From contig NZ_CP033972.1 in NCBI RefSeq assembly GCF_003855095.1, positions 4,650,001 to 4,714,000 on the forward strand: a stretch of DNA of 64,000 nt, in the 5' to 3' direction. Positions 42,435 to 51,327 of this stretch are shown here, piece by piece. The notes under the pieces are model-generated. The model was not told the DNA's origin, ran no database searches, and was given only the letters and a program-made list of their open reading frames with translations. The translations under genes were made by a program, and so were the position numbers. How positions within the stretch are numbered: the first letter of the stretch is position 1; every line of letters begins with the position of its first letter. This stretch comes from Gordonia insulae (GTDB lineage Bacteria > Actinomycetota > Actinomycetes > Mycobacteriales > Mycobacteriaceae).

Positions 42435-43139
42435 TCAGGCGAAGATCGGCGGCAGACCGAACAGCACGATCGCGCCCCACACCACATGGGTACAGATGGG
42501 CGCGACGACGCCGTCGGTGCATCGTCGGAGCACCGCGCAGGCCGCGCCGAGGATGATCGCGGCGAACCCCAGCATCACATTGCCGCTGGCCAGGGTGGCC
42601 AGTACGTAGAGCGCCGTCGACACCACCATCGGATGGAACGACTGCGCGGCGGAGTAGACACCGCCGCGGAAGAACACCTCCTCGGCCAGCCCGTTGCCGA
42701 GGGTGATCAGCGTGATCACCACCAGGCTGCCCTCGTCGCGAAAGGCGAGGACCTGGGAGACGAGGTCGGCGAGCGGCGGGATCTCCCGGGTGACCAGGGC
42801 GCCGATGACGAACACCAGGCCGACGAGCAACCCGACCACGATGCCCAGCACGGCAGCACGACCGGTCGAGGCGCTGTCGTCGAGCCCGAACCGGCCCGGG
42901 CGGATGGGCCCCGAAGCGAAACCGCCGATCAACCAGGTGGCCGCGAGCGCGATCGTCAACGGGTAGAAGGTGCTGTCGCCGGGTTCCGCGGTCAGGGAGA
43001 AGCCGAGAACGACCGCGCCGACCACCAGGAACACCGCCACCACGATGCGGCGGCGGAGCAATGTCGCCGGGTCGTCGAGGCGGGTTACGGGAGCGGCTGC
43101 GGTGAGGCGGCGCGTGAGATCGTCGAGTGTCCTGGTCAT
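42435..43139 (-). CDS. CPBP (CAAX-like) intramembrane metalloprotease
   Basis: This 234-residue membrane protein has about eight hydrophobic segments. The ABI/CPBP active-site motif EEVFFRG (Glu153, Glu154, Arg158) is present, followed by His in QSFHPM and a late THVVW histidine. Such glutamic-type intramembrane proteases process membrane peptides or are involved in self-immunity in some bacteria. It overlaps the preceding NAD(P)-binding protein gene... that is, its ATG at 43139 overlaps that gene's stop (ATGA), so the two are co-transcribed. Confidence 0.88.
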   Translation of the reverse strand: MTRTLDDLTRRLTAAAPVTRLDDPATLLRRRIVVAVFLVVGAVVLGFSLTAEPGDSTFYPLTIALAATWLIGGFASGPIRPGRFGLDDSASTGRAAVLGIVVGLLVGLVFVIGALVTREIPPLADLVSQVLAFRDEGSLVVITLITLGNGLAEEVFFRGGVYSAAQSFHPMVVSTALYVLATLASGNVMLGFAAIILGAACAVLRRCTDGVVAPICTHVVWGAIVLFGLPPIFA

Positions 43140-44212
43140 CCTGTCAGAAGGGATACCACGCCACGGACCCCTCCCGCAGTGGCGCCGACCACCGACCCGA
43201 CCCGACGCCACGCCCGCATCATGTCTCCGCCGGCCCATTGCGGGTCGGTGTCGGCGAGATGATGGGGGTCGGCGAGTTCGCACACCGGCCTCGGCGCGTT
43301 GGTGTGCACCGACGACATCACGGCCACCCGCATCGGTGTCAGACCACCCTCGGGATCGGGCACGAGCTCGCGGATCTTGTGTTCGGACGCACTCATCGGG
43401 TGGCTCAACGACGACACGAGGTCGACGGTCAGGGACGTCGGGACCGGTACGAGCCGTCCCGTCACCCGAGCGGCCAGACGGGAATTGACGAAGGGCAGCG
43501 GCACGCGGACCCGCGGTTGCTTGATGGCACGCAGGTATTCGCCGAGCACCGACCCGTAGCGCGCCCCGACGTCGGGGCCCGCGATGTCGTACGCACCGGC
43601 GGGTATCTGCCTGTCGGACACCGCGGCCAGATAGTGGATGACATCGCGTACCGCGATGGGATCCATCGGGTTGTCGATCCAACTCGGCTCGGGGATCACC
43701 GCGAGGCGATCGGCCACATAACGGATGATCTCGAACGACGTGGAGCCGGCCCCCAGGATGACCGCGGCCCGTAGCCACACCAGATCCGGTCCGTCCGCCA
43801 GACGCAGGGCATCGCCGACCTCGGCCCGACTCCGTAGATGATCGGACAGATCCTCGCGATCGCCCTCCGGGACGAACCCGCCGAGGTAGACGATCCGACC
43901 GACGCCGGCGTCGCGCGCGGCACGGGCGACGTGGCGGGCCGCCTTGATGTCGGTGTTGTGGAAGTCGGACTGGCCGATGCCGTGGACCAGGTAGTAGAGC
44001 GCGTCGATGGTGCCCGCGCCGGCCAGCGCCTCACCTGGCGAATAGGGGTCATCGGCATCCATCTGGATCGGGGTGACCTGCTCGTACCAGCTGAAACGCC
44101 GCAGCGACTCCGGTCGTCGACTGGTCACGACCACGTCGTGGCCGCGTGCGAGTAGGTCGCAGACCAGTCGAGAACCGACGTATCCGCTGGCCCCGGTGAC
44201 GAGGAGCCTCAT
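43136..44212 (-). CDS. NAD(P)H-binding epimerase-like protein (atypical SDR)
   Basis: This 358-residue protein starts MRLLVTGASGYVGSRLVCDLL, the NAD(P) motif of extended/atypical SDRs (NmrA and complex I NDUFA9-like group). A YYLVHGIGQSDF stretch and a DIAGPDVGARYGS segment place it with actinobacterial nucleoside-diphosphate-sugar epimerase-like proteins; a typical catalytic YxxxK is not obvious. ATG 44212 is used, since the upstream extension is not conserved in character. It leads an operon with the CPBP protease and is divergent from the sulfurtransferase. Confidence 0.83.
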   Translation of the reverse strand: MRLLVTGASGYVGSRLVCDLLARGHDVVVTSRRPESLRRFSWYEQVTPIQMDADDPYSPGEALAGAGTIDALYYLVHGIGQSDFHNTDIKAARHVARAARDAGVGRIVYLGGFVPEGDREDLSDHLRSRAEVGDALRLADGPDLVWLRAAVILGAGSTSFEIIRYVADRLAVIPEPSWIDNPMDPIAVRDVIHYLAAVSDRQIPAGAYDIAGPDVGARYGSVLGEYLRAIKQPRVRVPLPFVNSRLAARVTGRLVPVPTSLTVDLVSSLSHPMSASEHKIRELVPDPEGGLTPMRVAVMSSVHTNAPRPVCELADPHHLADTDPQWAGGDMMRAWRRVGSVVGATAGGVRGVVSLLTG

Positions 44213-44403
44213 CGGGTCGTCTCGGACGGTTCGGAACACGAAGTGGTCATGACTCGACGCTACGGAGTCGGGCACGCCGGACACGGGCGTGGAGGCGGCG
44301 TGCAACGCAATCGGGATGGAGATCACATCTCGGTAACGGCGCCCGATCGACGCGCGGATCGGCCGATCACGCCGACCCGCGACCGGATGCCAGAATCGAG
44401 ACC

Positions 44404-45237
44404 ATGCCGCTGATCACCGTCGACGACCTCACCGAAGCCATGCTGTCCGACCGACCGCCGGTGATCCTCGATGTCCGCTGGCAGCTCGGTGACAGCCGCG
44501 GCCACGAGCACTACCGTGCCGGACACGTCCCGGGGGCGGTCTTTGTGGACCTCGACACGGAATTGGCGGCCCCGCCGTCACCGTCGCGGGGACGACATCC
44601 CCTACCCGAGATCGCCGATCTGCAGGCCGCCGCCCGGCGGTGGGGAATCGACGAGGGGTCCCCGGTGGTGGTCTACGACGACATCGGCAACCTCGCGTCG
44701 GCGCGGGCATGGTGGTTGCTGCGCTGGGCCGGCGTGACCGATGTCCGGTTGCTCGACGGCGGGCTCGGCGCGTGGCGGGCGGCCGGTCTCCGGCTGTCGT
44801 CCGGTGACACGACGCCGCGTGCGGGTGCGGTCACGTTGTCGGCGGGTCACATGCCCGTCGCGGAGATCGACGACGTCGCGGGATCGGATTCGGTCGTGTT
44901 GGATGCCCGTGCGGCAGAACGCTATCGGGGCGAGGTGGAGCCGATGGACCCGCGAGCCGGGCACATCCCCGGCGCGGTCAGTGCCCCGACCGCCGACAAC
45001 GTCGACCCCGACGGCCGGTTCCGTGCCGCCGACGAACTGCGGGAGCGGTTCTCCGCGTTGGGTGTTCGTGACGGAAGTCAGGTGATCACGTACTGCGGTT
45101 CGGGTATCAACGCCGCACACGAGATCGCGGCGCTCGAACTCGCCGGGGTCACCGGGACGCTCTATCCCGGCTCCTGGTCGCAGTGGTCCTCGGATTCTGG
45201 TCGGCCCGTCGAGACAGGTGCGCCCGGCAGTCGGTAG
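44404..45237 (+). CDS. Thiosulfate/3-mercaptopyruvate sulfurtransferase (SseA-like rhodanese)
   Basis: This 277-residue protein has two rhodanese domains. The N-terminal, inactive one has ILDVRWQLG and GHVPGAVFVDLD; the C-terminal one has VLDARAAERY and the active-site loop TYCGSGINA with Cys231. It moves sulfur from thiosulfate or 3-mercaptopyruvate to cyanide or thiols. The loop CGSGIN resembles mercaptopyruvate-type loops (CGSGVT) more than thiosulfate ones. The organosulfur genes lie about 6 kb further on, which suits but does not prove a role in sulfur economy. Confidence 0.9.
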   Translation: MPLITVDDLTEAMLSDRPPVILDVRWQLGDSRGHEHYRAGHVPGAVFVDLDTELAAPPSPSRGRHPLPEIADLQAAARRWGIDEGSPVVVYDDIGNLASARAWWLLRWAGVTDVRLLDGGLGAWRAAGLRLSSGDTTPRAGAVTLSAGHMPVAEIDDVAGSDSVVLDARAAERYRGEVEPMDPRAGHIPGAVSAPTADNVDPDGRFRAADELRERFSALGVRDGSQVITYCGSGINAAHEIAALELAGVTGTLYPGSWSQWSSDSGRPVETGAPGSR

Positions 45238-45345
45238 CGCGTCTCCACGCAGGTCATCGCCGGCGCGGTTCGGACGGTGGGGAAAGTGGGTACGTTGGCG
45301 TGCGGGGATCGACACGATCGAACCGATGACGACGAGGAGGTCGAC

Positions 45346-46050
45346 ATGGCACGCACAGTGTTGTTCGTGATGACCGGATCAGATCACTGGACCTTGAAAG
45401 ACGGAACCAGGCATCCGACCGGTTTCTGGGCCGAGGAGGCCGTTGCGCCGCTCGAGATCCTGAAGGACGCGGGATACGAGGTGACGGTGGCGACCCCGGG
45501 CGGGGTGCGCCCTCCGGTGGACGAGGGCAGCCTCTCCACCGAGAGCGCGGGTTCCGCCGAGACCGCCGCGCACCTGCGGGACGTGGTGGAGTCCGCACCA
45601 GAGTTCCGGAATCCGATCGCACTGAGCGACGTCGACGTCGCGGATTACGATGCCGTCTTCGTGCCCGGCGGTCATGGTCCGATGGAGGACCTCGCCGTCG
45701 ACGCCGATGCCGGCCGGATCCTCGTCGCGGCGACGTCCGACCGTCCGGTCGGCGTCGTCTGTCATGGGCCGGCGATCCTGCTGTCCGCGGTCGACGCCGA
45801 CGGGAAGAACGCCTTCGCCGGCTACACGGTCACGGGCTTCACCAACACCGAGGAGGAGCAGGCCGGGCTCGCCGCCAAAGCCCCATGGCTCCTGCAGGAT
45901 CGGCTCACCGACGCCGGGCTCAAGGTGCTGACCGGCGATCCGTGGGTCTCGCACATCGAGACGGATCGCAATCTGCTGACCGGGCAGAACCCGGCCTCCT
46001 CGTCGACGTTGGCGCATGCGTTGCTCGAACGCCTCGGAAAGGACTCCTGA
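45346..46050 (+). CDS. DJ-1/PfpI-family (class I glutamine amidotransferase-like) protein
   Basis: This 234-residue protein has the flavodoxin-like DJ-1/PfpI fold. The nucleophile elbow GVVCHGPAIL contains Cys139, with an acidic Glu at 29-30 (FWAEE) as in Hsp31/glyoxalase III-type members. These detoxify methylglyoxal or act as stress chaperones. ATG 45346 is set by GAGGAGG at 45334-45340. It runs straight into the PPOX gene with a TGATG overlap, which suggests a small stress operon. Confidence 0.9.
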   Translation: MARTVLFVMTGSDHWTLKDGTRHPTGFWAEEAVAPLEILKDAGYEVTVATPGGVRPPVDEGSLSTESAGSAETAAHLRDVVESAPEFRNPIALSDVDVADYDAVFVPGGHGPMEDLAVDADAGRILVAATSDRPVGVVCHGPAILLSAVDADGKNAFAGYTVTGFTNTEEEQAGLAAKAPWLLQDRLTDAGLKVLTGDPWVSHIETDRNLLTGQNPASSSTLAHALLERLGKDS

Positions 46051-46478
46051 TGTCACGGCCCCCGCTTCCCGACGCCGCGAAAGAAGTTCTCGCCAAGCCC
46101 AATCCATGTGTGATGGCGACCTTGCGTTCGGACGGGGCGCCGGTGTCCGCGGCGACCTGGTATCTGCTCGAGGGTGATCGGGTACTGCTCAGCATGGACA
46201 ACGACCGTGCTCGGCTCGGCCACCTCCGGCGCGATCCGCGGGTCACCCTCACCATCCTCGACGAGGCGACCTGGTACACCCACGTCACCCTCATCGGGCG
46301 GGTCGTCGAGCTCCGCGACGACGACGACCTGGCCGACATCGACCGACTCTCCCGCCACTACGGCGGCAGCCCGTATCCCGAGCGCGAACGCGCCCGCACC
46401 ACGGCGATCGTCGAGATCGAGCGCTGGCACGGGTGGGGCTCACTGAAGGACAACGACCGGGCGGCGCCCGGCCAGTAG
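46050..46478 (+). CDS. PPOX-class (pyridoxamine 5'-phosphate oxidase-fold) F420/FMN-dependent protein
   Basis: This 142-residue split beta-barrel protein begins with AKEVLAKPNPCVMATLRSDGAPVSAATWYLLEG and ends with IVEIERWHGWG. This is the pattern of actinobacterial PPOX-class F420-dependent enzymes (Rv1155/Rv0121-like), which bind deazaflavin cofactor F420 or FMN and reduce unidentified substrates. The ATG overlaps the stop codon of the DJ-1-like gene. The cofactor cannot be decided from sequence alone. Confidence 0.85.
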   Translation: MSRPPLPDAAKEVLAKPNPCVMATLRSDGAPVSAATWYLLEGDRVLLSMDNDRARLGHLRRDPRVTLTILDEATWYTHVTLIGRVVELRDDDDLADIDRLSRHYGGSPYPERERARTTAIVEIERWHGWGSLKDNDRAAPGQ

Positions 46479-46510
46479 CTCCCGGGCGGAGGTAGGCGAT
46501 ACGGGACGCG

Positions 46511-47446
46511 CTATCCGTCGACGGCGCCCCAGCTGTCGGGCTGCCTGCCGTCGATGTCGGTGACGCCGTAGGCGTGGGCGAGGTCGGCAGAGGTGACCGA
46601 TCGCTGGTTCCAGCGTGCCCGGTCGCGGTCGGCCGCGAGCGCGGCGATCGCCCGCCCCACGTACCGTGGTGACTCGGAGTCGGCGAATCCTGCTGGTGCG
46701 GTGGGGAACCCGTCGACAGTACCGTCCAGCGCCGCGCGCCAGTTCTGTTCGGACACACCGAAGTTGTCGAGCATCATCTCCGACCGCAGCCACCCGGGCG
46801 TGACGGCCACCGCGGTCGCGCCATAGGGCTCGAGTTCGTGTCCCTGGGAGAACGCCAAGCGGTTCACCGCGACCTTTGCGAGGTCGTAGTACACCGAGAT
46901 CCGGTAGTTTCCGGCGTTGAACTCCGACGTCCCGTCGGTCATCTCGACGACCACACCGCCGGGACGGTCGACCAACAGCGGCAACAGATGATGTGACGTG
47001 ATCAGATGGGTGTCGATCGCCAGCCGTAATATCCGAAGACCGTCGGCGAGATCGTGCTGCCAGATCGGTGTGTTCCACGTCGGGGGAGGGCCTTTCAACA
47101 GTTCGGCACCCCAGATGTCGTTGACCAGGATGTCGATGTGGCCGTAGTCGGCGTCGAGACGCCGGGCAAGCTCGTGCACCTGTTCCGTCTCGAGGTGATC
47201 CACCTGTATCGCCTCGCCGTGCCCGCCGAGCTGTGTCACCAGGTCGGCGGTCTCCTCGATGCATTCGGCACGCTGATAGTCCGAGCGGATCGACGAGTCC
47301 CCGGAACGGCTGGTGCGCCCCGTGCAGACGACGGTCGCGCCGGCTTCGCCGAGCCCCGCCGCGATGCCGCGACCGGCACCCCGGGTCGCGCCGGCCACCA
47401 CTGCCACGCGACCCCGGAGTCGGTCATGACCCGGCGCACCGCCCAT
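46511..47446 (-). CDS. SDR-family oxidoreductase (DHRS1-like)
   Basis: This 311-residue protein has the cofactor motif AGATRGAGRGIAAGL, a CTGRTSR segment indicating NADP(H), LVNDIWG, and YYDLAKVAVNRLA as the catalytic Tyr-x3-Lys region. A long insertion after NDIWGAELLKG and an extended C-terminus are as in DHRS1-like members. The substrate is unknown. It is 32 bp from the siderophore-interacting protein gene on the same strand and may be co-transcribed with it. Confidence 0.87.
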   Translation of the reverse strand: MGGAPGHDRLRGRVAVVAGATRGAGRGIAAGLGEAGATVVCTGRTSRSGDSSIRSDYQRAECIEETADLVTQLGGHGEAIQVDHLETEQVHELARRLDADYGHIDILVNDIWGAELLKGPPPTWNTPIWQHDLADGLRILRLAIDTHLITSHHLLPLLVDRPGGVVVEMTDGTSEFNAGNYRISVYYDLAKVAVNRLAFSQGHELEPYGATAVAVTPGWLRSEMMLDNFGVSEQNWRAALDGTVDGFPTAPAGFADSESPRYVGRAIAALAADRDRARWNQRSVTSADLAHAYGVTDIDGRQPDSWGAVDG

Positions 47447-47478
47447 CCGCCGAGTCTCGCAGATTTCGGTCCGGATCG

Positions 47479-48366
47479 TCAGAGCCCGGCGCGTTCGAGT
47501 GCCTCGTCGAACTCCTCGGCAGCCGCCTTCTCACTCTTGCCGGCCGAGATCGCCCGCTGGTACACCGCGAACAACTCGTCGCCGTGTTCGGCATACCGGC
47601 GTGCCCAGTTCTCGCCTTCGGCACGCCAGTAGCCGATGATGTCGTACCGGTCGCGCTGCCATCCGCGGTCGTTGCGCAGGTACTTCCGCACGTCCCGGGA
47701 CTGCGCGGCCTCGCCGGCGAACCAGCAGTAACCCTGACCTTCGGGCAGGGTGAGGCGACGGACCGCGGTACCGAGAACGCTCGGAGCGAGGCCGTTGCCG
47801 GTGCCGACGTGCGGGATGATCCGCGTCCCGGTGGACCCGACGCGGTTGCTGAGGTAGGCGACGTCGTCGTCGGCGGCGACCTCGACGACGGCGATCACCG
47901 ACGCGGGAGAGTTGTGTTCGTCGAGGATCCGGGCGAGCGCGGGCAAGCCCGCGAGGTCGGCGACGAGCAGGTGCCAGTCGGCGGTCGGCGGGGGCCCGTA
48001 CCACCCGCGGGCGTGCGACATCCCCACCTCGTCACCCGGTCGGGCACCCTGCGCCCACATCGTCGCGGGACCGCGGCTGTGAACGACGAAGTCGACTGTC
48101 ATCGAACGGCTCTCGTGGTCGACGGCGCGCACCGAGTAACTGCGCCCCGGTGGGACCGGATCGACGTCGTGGTACGCCCAGACGCCATCGCGCAGCGTCA
48201 TCGGCGGCGGTGACGTCTCGCCGTCGCGCGGGAAGTAGATGCCGACCGCTTCGTCGGCGCCATCCGGCAGCCGGAGTTGCTCCAGTCCGGGTACATCGAA
48301 GCGGATCCGACGGAGACGGGGATTGAGATCGGCGGCATCCGAGACGCGCGCTGTCGAGTAGCCCAT
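47479..48366 (-). CDS. Siderophore-interacting protein (FAD-binding ferric-siderophore reductase, ViuB-like)
   Basis: This 295-residue protein has the SIP family layout: an N-terminal FAD barrel with RSYSVRAVD, the PATMWAQGARPGDEV segment, LLVADLAGLPALARIL, and a C-terminal NAD(P)H part with CWFAGEAAQSRDVRKYLRNDRG and GYWRAEGENWARRYAE. It reduces ferric siderophores in the cytoplasm to free the iron. No siderophore biosynthesis genes are adjacent. It lies downstream of the formate/nitrite channel gene, 24 bp away, on the same strand. Confidence 0.93.
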   Translation of the reverse strand: MGYSTARVSDAADLNPRLRRIRFDVPGLEQLRLPDGADEAVGIYFPRDGETSPPPMTLRDGVWAYHDVDPVPPGRSYSVRAVDHESRSMTVDFVVHSRGPATMWAQGARPGDEVGMSHARGWYGPPPTADWHLLVADLAGLPALARILDEHNSPASVIAVVEVAADDDVAYLSNRVGSTGTRIIPHVGTGNGLAPSVLGTAVRRLTLPEGQGYCWFAGEAAQSRDVRKYLRNDRGWQRDRYDIIGYWRAEGENWARRYAEHGDELFAVYQRAISAGKSEKAAAEEFDEALERAGL

Positions 48367-48390
48367 ACGTGCGCCAGGGTACGCGGCCGA

Positions 48391-49266
48391 TCAGCGACGG
48401 TGGTGGCGGCGCAGTCTGGGCAGGTGGGTGTCACGCTCGTCGTTGACCCAGGCGTAATAGAAGCCGATGAGGACTCCGCCGCCGACGAGGTTGCCCAGCA
48501 GGACGATGCCGAGATTGCCGAGGGCCGGTCCCACCGGGATGCCATCCTGCAGGCCGACGATCATGAAGAGCACGGTGTTGGCCACCGAATGCTCGAAGTC
48601 GAGCAGCGCGAACACGAAGACCGAGGTGATCATCGCCAGACACTTCGCGATGTCGTCGTGCAGATAGCCGTTGTAGACCAACAGCATCGCGATGTTGATC
48701 ATGAAGTTGCACAGGATGGCGCGGATGAAGAGGTCGAGCCAACCGGTGAACCCCTCCGCCAGATAGCCGGTCTTGACGTCGACCGCGTGGTTCATCGCCT
48801 CGAGCACCGGGCCGGTGATGAGTGTCGTGCCCCGCAGCAGGACCGCGATGAACAGTCCGCCGATGATGTTGCCGAGGTAGCAGAATCCCAGGACCCGCAG
48901 AGTGAGCAGGGGCGTGATCCGACGGTAGTAGGCCCCGATCGAGACGATCATCATCGTCGAGGTGAGGAGCTCGGACTTCGAGTAGTAGATGAACACGAGT
49001 GCCCAGCCGAAGGCGATCGCCCCGATGAGTTTGCCGATCACGTGCAGTTGCGCGGGTGTGTCACCCATCGAGTCGAAGGCCCCGACGATCGTGTAGTTGA
49101 CGAGGTAGAAGACGCCGATGACGATCCCGGCCATCGCGGCACGCTGGATGTAGCGTCGTCGCAGATGCCCGGTCATCTTCTTCTTCGACTCGAGGACGTC
49201 GAGTGCGGTGCTGATGAAGAACTTCCCCGGGAACAGCTTGTTCACGTCGAAGTCGGGGGCCGCCAT
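48391..49266 (-). CDS. Formate/nitrite transporter (FNT) family channel
   Basis: This 291-residue protein has about six TM helices after a soluble N-terminus. An NLVGGGVLIGFYYAW segment in the last helix and the NxxGG pattern (LGNIIGGLFIAVL) are characteristic of FNT pentameric channels such as FocA and NirC. It moves formate, nitrite or similar monovalent anions across the membrane. The N-terminal KKKMTGHLRRRYI stretch fits the cytoplasmic omega region. The gene is divergent from the DUF3263-WhiB pair with an inverted repeat between them. Confidence 0.9.
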   Translation of the reverse strand: MAAPDFDVNKLFPGKFFISTALDVLESKKKMTGHLRRRYIQRAAMAGIVIGVFYLVNYTIVGAFDSMGDTPAQLHVIGKLIGAIAFGWALVFIYYSKSELLTSTMMIVSIGAYYRRITPLLTLRVLGFCYLGNIIGGLFIAVLLRGTTLITGPVLEAMNHAVDVKTGYLAEGFTGWLDLFIRAILCNFMINIAMLLVYNGYLHDDIAKCLAMITSVFVFALLDFEHSVANTVLFMIVGLQDGIPVGPALGNLGIVLLGNLVGGGVLIGFYYAWVNDERDTHLPRLRRHHRR

Positions 49267-49303
49267 GGGTCAACGGTGACATAGGCGGGGCGCTCACGCT
49301 GGT

Positions 49304-49333
49304 CAAATCGGCCACGGCGTCGCACGATTTGAA
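49304..49333. promoter_or_regulatory. Inverted repeat TCAAATCG-N14-CGATTTGA in the FNT/WhiB divergent region
   Basis: A perfect 8-bp inverted repeat spans 30 bp between the FNT start (38 bp away) and the DUF3263 start (56 bp away). It could bind a dimeric regulator that controls one or both sides. Confidence 0.5.
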
Positions 49334-49388
49334 ACCGTCCCGACCACAACCATGTCGTCGCCGGACAGGGCGCCGGACACTGTCTGCC

Positions 49389-49643
49389 ATGACTGCGATA
49401 CGTGCACGGAGGGGCTCCCCGGTCAGGTCCGCCGAACCGGATGCCCTCGTGGAATACGAGGCTGCCTGGTACCGGCACGGCGGCGGGGCCGACCTCGACA
49501 TCTGGGACCGGTTCGGACTGTCGCCGCGCGAGTACTTCGCGCACGTCCTCGGCGCCCTGGACACCCATGGCGGCCACCTGCAGCCCGCGACGGTGGCCGG
49601 GATTCGGTCGGTGGCACGCCGGCGGCTGTGGCTCGCGTCGTGA
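49389..49643 (+). CDS. DUF3263 family small protein
   Basis: This 84-residue protein has the DUF3263 pattern: EYEAAWYRHGGGADLDIWDRFGLSPREYFAHVLG and a C-terminal arginine-rich helix ending ARRRLWLAS. The FGLSPREYF stretch resembles a sigma-factor-type helix-turn-helix element, so a regulatory role is possible. Its stop codon overlaps the GTG start of the WhiB gene, so the two are translationally coupled. Confidence 0.78.
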   Translation: MTAIRARRGSPVRSAEPDALVEYEAAWYRHGGGADLDIWDRFGLSPREYFAHVLGALDTHGGHLQPATVAGIRSVARRRLWLAS

Positions 49644-49921
49644 GCGTGTCCGCGACCGACCTCGGATGGCGGCAGCTGGCCCGTTGTGGCGAGGAATCAG
49701 CGCACCTCTTCATCGTGGACCGGCGTGAGACCAAGGGGCAGCGGACGAGCCGGGAAGCGCTGGCGAAGGTCCTGTGCAGCGCTTGCCCGGTCGCGGAGCG
49801 TTGCTTGGAGTATGCGCTGGAACTCGCCGAGGACCAGGGGATCTGGGGTGGCCGGAATGCCGCCGAACGCGACGCCCTGCGGCGGGCGCGCACGGCAGGA
49901 CAGGACCGGCGGTCGGCCTGA
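49640..49921 (+). CDS. WhiB-family iron-sulfur transcriptional regulator
   Basis: This 93-residue protein has the four WhiB cysteines Cys16, Cys46, Cys49 and Cys55 (C-x29-CxxC-x5-C) that bind a [4Fe-4S] cluster, and the GIWGG turn (67-71) followed by a basic C-terminal tail. WhiB proteins work with the primary sigma factor and respond to redox state, nitric oxide or developmental cues. GTG 49640 overlaps the DUF3263 stop (GTGA). Which WhiB subclass it is cannot be settled; the divergent FNT channel or the downstream sulfur genes are candidate targets. Confidence 0.92.
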   Translation: MSVSATDLGWRQLARCGEESAHLFIVDRRETKGQRTSREALAKVLCSACPVAERCLEYALELAEDQGIWGGRNAAERDALRRARTAGQDRRSA

Positions 49922-50113
49922 GGCAGGCGCTACCACATCCTGATCCGGGACACCGCCCCTTCTGCTCAGCGGGCGAGAAAGTGTGGCCAGGACGCCACGA
50001 TCGGCGTTTGATATGAGGGTTGCCGAAAACCTCGGCCGCTCAGCCGTGGCCGTGGTCGACGGTGTTCGGCGCCGAGCCGAGGCGAACGAGCCGCGACGAA
50101 CGAGGAGTCCCAG

Positions 50114-51298
50114 ATGTCCGATGTGCCCGTGCTCACCGGTCCGGACGCGGTGGCGCTCGCAGCGGAACTCGGGGCGGAGTTCGCGAAAGGTGCCGCCGAC
50201 CGGGATCGGGACAAGATCCTGCCGCGCGAGCAGGTTGGCAAGCTCGCGGCCAGTGGTCTGCTCGCCATCACCGTGCCGACCGGGTTCGGTGGCGCCGGCC
50301 TGCCCGCGAGCATCGTCGCGGAGGTCTTCCGGTTGATCTCCAAGGGAGATCCCAATATCGGGCAGATCCCGCACAGTCATGTCGTCTTCATCAACCAGCT
50401 GTTGCTGCAGGGCACGCGTGACCAGCAGGCCAGAATCCTCCCCGAGATCCTGGCGGGCAAGACCCTCGGCAACGCCCAGTCCGAACGCGGCACGAAGCAC
50501 ATTCGCGAGTACACCACCACCCTGCGGCGCGACGGCGACGCCTGGCGCCTCACCGGGACCAAGTTCTACTGCACCGGCGCGCTGTTCGCCGACTGGATTC
50601 CGACGCTGGCCCATCTCGGCGAGGACGGCCCGCTGCACGTGGCGTGGGTGCGTCACGACGACGACGGCGTCGAGGTGGTGGACGACTGGGACGCGCTCGG
50701 GCAACGGACGACCGCAAGCGGCACCGTGCGTCTCACCGACGTCCTGGTCACCGACGACCTGATCACCGATTTCTCCGCCACCTTCGACGGGCCGACCACC
50801 TACGGCGCCTTCGCCCAGTTGCTGCACGCCGCGATCGATGCCGGCATCGCGCGCGCCGCGTTGGAGGACGCAGCCGAGTTCGTCACCACCAAGAGCCGGC
50901 CGCACCCGGATGCCGGAGTCGAGCGGGCCGCCGACGATCCGCTCGTGGTGCACGCATTCGGGGAGATGGAGCTCGCCGTGCGCGGCGCCGAGGCGCTGCT
51001 GGCCGAGGCCGGTCGGGCCGTCGACCGCGCCGATGCGGACCTCGACGACACGTCCGCGGCCGCGGCGACGCTGGCCGTCGCAGCAGCCCGGGCCGCCACC
51101 ACGAAGACATCGGTCGACGTCGCGAGCCGGCTGTTCGAGGTCGCCGGGACACGGTCGGTGGTCGCCAAGGAGTCGCTCGATCGGCATTGGCGCAACGCGC
51201 GTACCCACACATTGCACGACCCCGCCTCCTGGAAGGTCCAGCACCTCGGCCGCTGGGCGGTGGAGGGCACCTTGCCCCCACGTACCGGACAGCTCTGA
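50114..51298 (+). CDS. SfnB/DszC-like flavin-dependent monooxygenase (acyl-CoA dehydrogenase fold)
   Basis: This 394-residue protein has the acyl-CoA dehydrogenase fold but carries features of the sulfur-acquisition branch: GDPNIGQIPHSHVVF near residue 80, SERGTKHIREYTT in place of the SEPxAGSD motif, and the C-terminal ARTHTLHDPASWK with the His-x-x-His-Asp pattern found in DszC and SfnB. These enzymes use reduced FMN and oxygen to oxidise organosulfur compounds. It begins the operon with ssuD and two flavin reductases, which would supply FMNH2. The start is ATG 50114 with GAGGAG at about 50100. Confidence 0.9.
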   Translation: MSDVPVLTGPDAVALAAELGAEFAKGAADRDRDKILPREQVGKLAASGLLAITVPTGFGGAGLPASIVAEVFRLISKGDPNIGQIPHSHVVFINQLLLQGTRDQQARILPEILAGKTLGNAQSERGTKHIREYTTTLRRDGDAWRLTGTKFYCTGALFADWIPTLAHLGEDGPLHVAWVRHDDDGVEVVDDWDALGQRTTASGTVRLTDVLVTDDLITDFSATFDGPTTYGAFAQLLHAAIDAGIARAALEDAAEFVTTKSRPHPDAGVERAADDPLVVHAFGEMELAVRGAEALLAEAGRAVDRADADLDDTSAAAATLAVAAARAATTKTSVDVASRLFEVAGTRSVVAKESLDRHWRNARTHTLHDPASWKVQHLGRWAVEGTLPPRTGQL

Positions 51299-51327
51299 CA
51301 CCGACGAAGGATGTGAACGAGAAGCTC

